Source: Alphaproteobacteria bacterium (GTDB lineage Bacteria > Pseudomonadota > Alphaproteobacteria > Rhizobiales > Xanthobacteraceae). Taken from it: a stretch of 59,183 nt of DNA. The translations under genes were made by a program, and so were the position numbers. The stretch is taken from positions 1 through 59,183 of the forward strand of contig VGEP01000029.1 of assembly GCA_016869215.1 (NCBI GenBank). The letters run 5' to 3'. How positions within the stretch are numbered: the first letter of the stretch is position 1; the number at the start of each line of letters is the position of its first letter. The notes below the pieces were generated by a model. The model saw only the letters and a program-made list of their open reading frames with translations, searched no databases and was not told the DNA's origin. This document shows, piece by piece, positions 56,391-59,183 of the stretch.

Positions 56391-58766
56391 TCACGCCGCC
56401 GCGTGACGGCGGGCCTTGAGCTGTCGCGCGATCTTGTAGAGGTACATCGCCGTCGGCCGCAGGATCAGCAGATCCGCGGTCAGCGCCGCCAGCATGGCGA
56501 AGGCGCTCAACCACCCGAACAACCGCAACGACGGCAGGTCGGACAGGACCATCACCGCAAGCCCGCATGCCAACACGACGGAGGTGAGGATCAGCGCCGG
56601 CCCCACAAGCACGGTCGCGCGTTCGACGCCGACGCCTGGATCGGCGTTGGGATTGTCCTCGAGCCTGAGCCGGTTGAGGAAGTGGATGGTGGCGCTCAGC
56701 CCCAGGCCGAACGACACCACAAGCGCCACCACGCTCGCGAACTGCAGTCCCTCCCCCATCCACCACAGCACGGTGCCCGCCATCACCACCGGGAAGATGC
56801 CCGGCAGGATGCTCGCCAGCATCACCGCAAAGGACCGGAATGCGAGCCCGATGAAGGCCGAAACGAACAGGATTTCGATGGTCAGCGCGTAGTTGAGGCG
56901 GCTGATCATGTTGGCGCTGTTGCGCGCGGCGATCGCGGCCAGTCCCGTGACCGAGACGCGGTAGCCGGGATGCGCCTTGCGGACGTTCTCCAGCGCCTTG
57001 TCGAGCGTCAGGATCACGGGCAGAAGCTGGCTTGCGTCGACGTCCGGAATGCGCCCGGACACCACCACGGCATCCTGCTCGGCCGATATGAAGCGCCGCG
57101 TCAGGTGCGCCGGCAGGATATCGACGTATTGCTTGAGCGTGTCGACGTCGGTCTTGCCGGCGCGCTCGGCGAGCCAGCGGCGCAGGGAATCCAGCGACCA
57201 GACGTTGCCGACGCCGGCCTGCTTTTCGACGATCGAATGCACTGCCGCGATCGCGGCCAGCGAGCCGGGATCGTAGAGTCCCGCACCGCGCGGGAATTCG
57301 ATCAGAACGTCGATCGGATTGGCGCCAGTGAGCTTGGCGTCGAGACGGCCGCTGGCTTCGACTGCCTGCCGCTTGTCGGGCACCTGATCGGCGAGCCGGT
57401 AGCGCGGTTCGAGGTTCGCGTAGATGACTGCGAGCGCGCCGACCACGATGACGCTGATCAGGCTGAACAGGCCCGGATGGCTTACCATCCGCACCGCAAT
57501 CCAGCGGCAGAAGCTTCGCAGCCAGTCGACGCCGACGTCGGCGCCCTTGATCTTGGTCGCGAACGTCGCCTCCTTCCGGATCAGCAGCACGCCGAGCAGC
57601 GGCACCAGCGACAGCACTGCGATCAGCGCCACCACGGTCGCGATCAGGCCGGCGTAGCCGAAGGTTCGGATCAATTCCGAATTGGAGAACGTCAGCGCGA
57701 TGAACGACAGCGCCGCGACGCCATGGGTGAGCACGCAGGCGGGGCCCACGATCAGCACGGAGTTGCGGAACGCCTGGTACTTGTCCTCGCCCGCGATCAG
57801 GCGATCGCGGGCCGCGAACGTGAGCTGCATGCTGTCCGCAAAGCTGATCACCATGATGAGCGGCGTCATCACGTTGAGGAACATGTTCAGCCGGAAATCG
57901 AGCCAGCCGAAGGTGCCGAGCGACAAGAGGATCGCGATCAGCGGCGGCGCCGCGGCGATGATCATGAACGACACGCGGCGGAAGAACGCGATCGCGATCA
58001 GGCAGCCTGCGGCAAATCCGATCGAGTTGTAGAGCAGCCGGTCGCGCTCGACCGCGTTGCGGATTTCGAGCTGCATGACCGGCACGCCGGAAAGCTGTGC
58101 GAGAAGGCCGGTTTCGCCGAGATTCTCCCGCATCGACTTGCGGATTTCGCCGACGGTCTCGTTGAGGCCGCGGCTCGCGGCCACCTTCGGATCGAGCGCC
58201 AGTACCACCAGCGCAAGCGTGCCGTCCTCCGCCAGGAGCTTGCCGCGGATGATCTCGTTGGTCAGCACGCGCTTGACCAGCGCGTCGTATTCGGCACCCT
58301 CCGGCAGTTCTTCCGGGAACAGCGGCGCCGGCAGCTTGCCCTGCTCCGGCGGCTGGCGCGCCGAGAACAGCGAGATCAGACCGCGCACGCCGTCGATCAG
58401 CTGCAGATCGGTGACGAGATCGCGGAATTTTTCCACCGACTCTCTGGCCAGCAGGTTCTTGCCTTCGATAACCACCAGCACGTCGAATTCGGTCGAAGGG
58501 AATCGCTTGGTGACCGCCTCGAACTGGCGGAACTCAGGCGTCTCGGAGCGGAACAATTGGCTCAGCGAATCGTCGACCTTCAGGCTCACGGCCCCGAAGG
58601 CCGCGGCGATGCACATCGCGACCAGCACGACGGCGGACAGAATCGGCGCGCGCAACGGGATGAGACCGATGCGCTCGATGCCGTAAGCCAGGTTATGGAG
58701 CTTGCGCGGATTTGAGGCGGGCGCGGCGGCCCCCGCTCCGCCCCTATCGGAATCAGTCGTCGACAC
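56391..58766 (-). CDS. MMPL/RND superfamily transporter, second copy beside hpnH
   Basis: A 791-residue inner-membrane protein starting at a GTG at 58766 with GGAAGGGGAG just upstream. Overall architecture follows the RND/MMPL pattern: transmembrane helix 1 (PILSAVVLVAMCIAAAFGAV), a periplasmic loop with VDDSLSQLFRSETPEFRQFEAVTKRFPSTEFDVLVVIEG, a five-helix block (LLYNSIGFAAGCLIAIAFFRR to LVPLLGVLLI), a second loop and a second helix block (ILFVSAFIGLAFRS to ADLLILRPTAMYLYKI). GxGxSATIHFLNRLR-type segments replace the GVDFGIQF motif of HpnN. It is shorter than HpnN, so it is a distinct paralogue, possibly for another lipid. It faces away from the gene at 58973. Confidence 0.85.
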   Translation of the reverse strand: MSTTDSDRGGAGAAAPASNPRKLHNLAYGIERIGLIPLRAPILSAVVLVAMCIAAAFGAVSLKVDDSLSQLFRSETPEFRQFEAVTKRFPSTEFDVLVVIEGKNLLARESVEKFRDLVTDLQLIDGVRGLISLFSARQPPEQGKLPAPLFPEELPEGAEYDALVKRVLTNEIIRGKLLAEDGTLALVVLALDPKVAASRGLNETVGEIRKSMRENLGETGLLAQLSGVPVMQLEIRNAVERDRLLYNSIGFAAGCLIAIAFFRRVSFMIIAAAPPLIAILLSLGTFGWLDFRLNMFLNVMTPLIMVISFADSMQLTFAARDRLIAGEDKYQAFRNSVLIVGPACVLTHGVAALSFIALTFSNSELIRTFGYAGLIATVVALIAVLSLVPLLGVLLIRKEATFATKIKGADVGVDWLRSFCRWIAVRMVSHPGLFSLISVIVVGALAVIYANLEPRYRLADQVPDKRQAVEASGRLDAKLTGANPIDVLIEFPRGAGLYDPGSLAAIAAVHSIVEKQAGVGNVWSLDSLRRWLAERAGKTDVDTLKQYVDILPAHLTRRFISAEQDAVVVSGRIPDVDASQLLPVILTLDKALENVRKAHPGYRVSVTGLAAIAARNSANMISRLNYALTIEILFVSAFIGLAFRSFAVMLASILPGIFPVVMAGTVLWWMGEGLQFASVVALVVSFGLGLSATIHFLNRLRLEDNPNADPGVGVERATVLVGPALILTSVVLACGLAVMVLSDLPSLRLFGWLSAFAMLAALTADLLILRPTAMYLYKIARQLKARRHAAA

Positions 58767-58885
58767 GGGCTCCCCTTCCGACTCGTCCGAGCGCTGCAGT
58801 TATATGATCCAAACGCCACTGGATGGGTAGATCAAATTCCATGGGCATTCGCAGCCGATCTGGTGTAGGCTGCAAGAAACAGGCG

Positions 58886-58910
58886 GGAACATGCGGTTGC
58901 CTTTGCCGTT
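58886..58910 (+). promoter_or_regulatory. Candidate EcfG promoter of the small secreted-protein gene
   Basis: GGAAC at 58886-58890, 16 bases, CGTT at 58907-58910: an exact match to the EcfG consensus GGAAC-N16/17-CGTT. It is 62 bases before the start codon of the gene at 58973. The spacer 58767-58972 otherwise holds nothing I can identify beyond this and the start region of the MMPL gene on the other strand. Confidence 0.6.
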
Positions 58911-58972
58911 GTAGCATTATGGCAACACATGGGCTGCGTCCGAGGGGTGGCGGTCGAAGCCGGAGGTCGCTG

Positions 58973-59183
58973 ATGCGTCGCGGCGCTGTTTTCGCACTGG
59001 GGATATTGACTGCGGCGGCCGGCCATTCGCCGGCGCAGGCACAAGACCTGCCGCGCGACATGCTCGGCGTCATCACCAATCCGGTCGGTGCCATTCTCGG
59101 CACTGTGGGACGCATCGGCAGGAGCCTAGACCGCAGGCCGCCAGGCGCGCGGCCTCGGCCGCCGGCGCCGGTGCCGGTGGCGC
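58973..59183 (+). CDS. Small secreted protein, partial (runs off the window)
   Basis: At least 70 residues, truncated by the window edge. The ATG at 58973 follows CGGAGG at a good distance. The start MRRGAVFALGILTAAAGHSPAQAQ fits a signal peptide; the mature part reads DLPRDMLGVITNPVGAILGTVGRIG and then becomes Pro/Arg-rich (RRPPGARPRPPAPVP). I do not recognise the family. It has an EcfG-type promoter match upstream and is divergent from the second MMPL transporter, which suggests a stress-induced envelope protein. Function unassigned. Confidence 0.7.
   Translation, partial: MRRGAVFALGILTAAAGHSPAQAQDLPRDMLGVITNPVGAILGTVGRIGRSLDRRPPGARPRPPAPVPVA

Noticed and set aside
56403-58715. 770-residue plus-strand open frame antisense to the second MMPL gene
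   Set aside because: Same antisense-shadow composition with no domain, leader or binding site.
1-59183. CRISPR arrays, tRNA/rRNA genes, insertion sequences, integrases, plasmid or phage origins
   Set aside because: No regularly spaced repeats, no tRNA-like cloverleaf or GTTCGANTC T-loop context in the spacers, and no transposase- or integrase-like protein among the genes.

Overview
The window is about 59 kb of GC-rich DNA, densely packed with bacterial genes. It reads as a chromosome segment of an alphaproteobacterium of the order Hyphomicrobiales (Rhizobiales), probably near Bradyrhizobiaceae/Xanthobacteraceae. That placement is inferred from the BA14K-type secreted protein, hopanoid genes (hpnH, hpnN), many tripartite-tricarboxylate (Bug/TctC) binding proteins, two candidate EcfG-type promoters, and intergenic palindromes like those scattered through Bradyrhizobium-like genomes. 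I see no rRNA, tRNA, CRISPR array, transposase, integrase or phage gene.

Layout. (1) 0-9.8 kb: a BA14K-like secreted protein; an acyl-CoA dehydrogenase; an SDR; a binding-protein-fold protein without signal peptide; a hydroxycinnamoyl-CoA hydratase/lyase-like crotonase convergent with a MarR regulator; and a run of alpha/beta hydrolase (Cys nucleophile), luciferase-like monooxygenase, SDR and CaiB CoA-transferase, with a RidA protein facing it. (2) 9.9-24.9 kb: a co-directional 15-kb catabolic block with an amidase, two paralogous hydrolases resembling 2,6-dihydropseudooxynicotine hydrolase, a two-subunit molybdenum hydroxylase (IorAB-like), four Bug binding proteins, a DctP-like protein, an isocitrate/isopropylmalate dehydrogenase-family enzyme and two acyl-CoA dehydrogenases with atypical catalytic positions. 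(3) 25-30.6 kb: small secreted and housekeeping-type catabolic genes (CMD family, amidohydrolase, GST, beta-hydroxyacid dehydrogenase, Gfo/Idh/MocA, FMN-dependent hydroxyacid oxidase). (4) 30.8-41.9 kb: an IclR regulator followed by a complete TAXI-TRAP transporter, a beta-propeller protein, a DUF1445 (D-glutamate cyclase-type) protein, hydantoinase/oxoprolinase A and B, and a D-Ala-D-Ala carboxypeptidase. (5) 42-51.2 kb: minus-strand CaiB/MaoC-like/SDR/dihydroxyphthalate-decarboxylase-like genes, a divergent Bug protein, an HpaB-RidA-LLM monooxygenase set, and a DapA-like aldolase with a GlcG/HbpS protein. (6) 51.2-59.2 kb: a hopanoid module in which HpnH lies between two large MMPL/RND transporters (HpnN and a second one), followed by the start of a small secreted protein.

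How it may work together. The window is dominated by uptake and CoA-, flavin- and Mo-dependent breakdown of organic acids and aromatics. Many binding proteins occur without their membrane partners, so they probably share permeases encoded elsewhere. The two most interesting assemblies are: the IclR/TAXI-TRAP/DUF1445/HyuAB set, which looks like a non-homologous analogue of the Bacillus ycs-kip 5-oxoproline operon and may salvage D-glutamate/5-oxoproline; and the Mo-hydroxylase block with paired C-C hydrolase-like proteins, which may degrade an N-heterocycle or related ring. The HpnH gene and the small gene at the right edge each have a good match to the EcfG general-stress promoter, linking membrane remodelling to stress.
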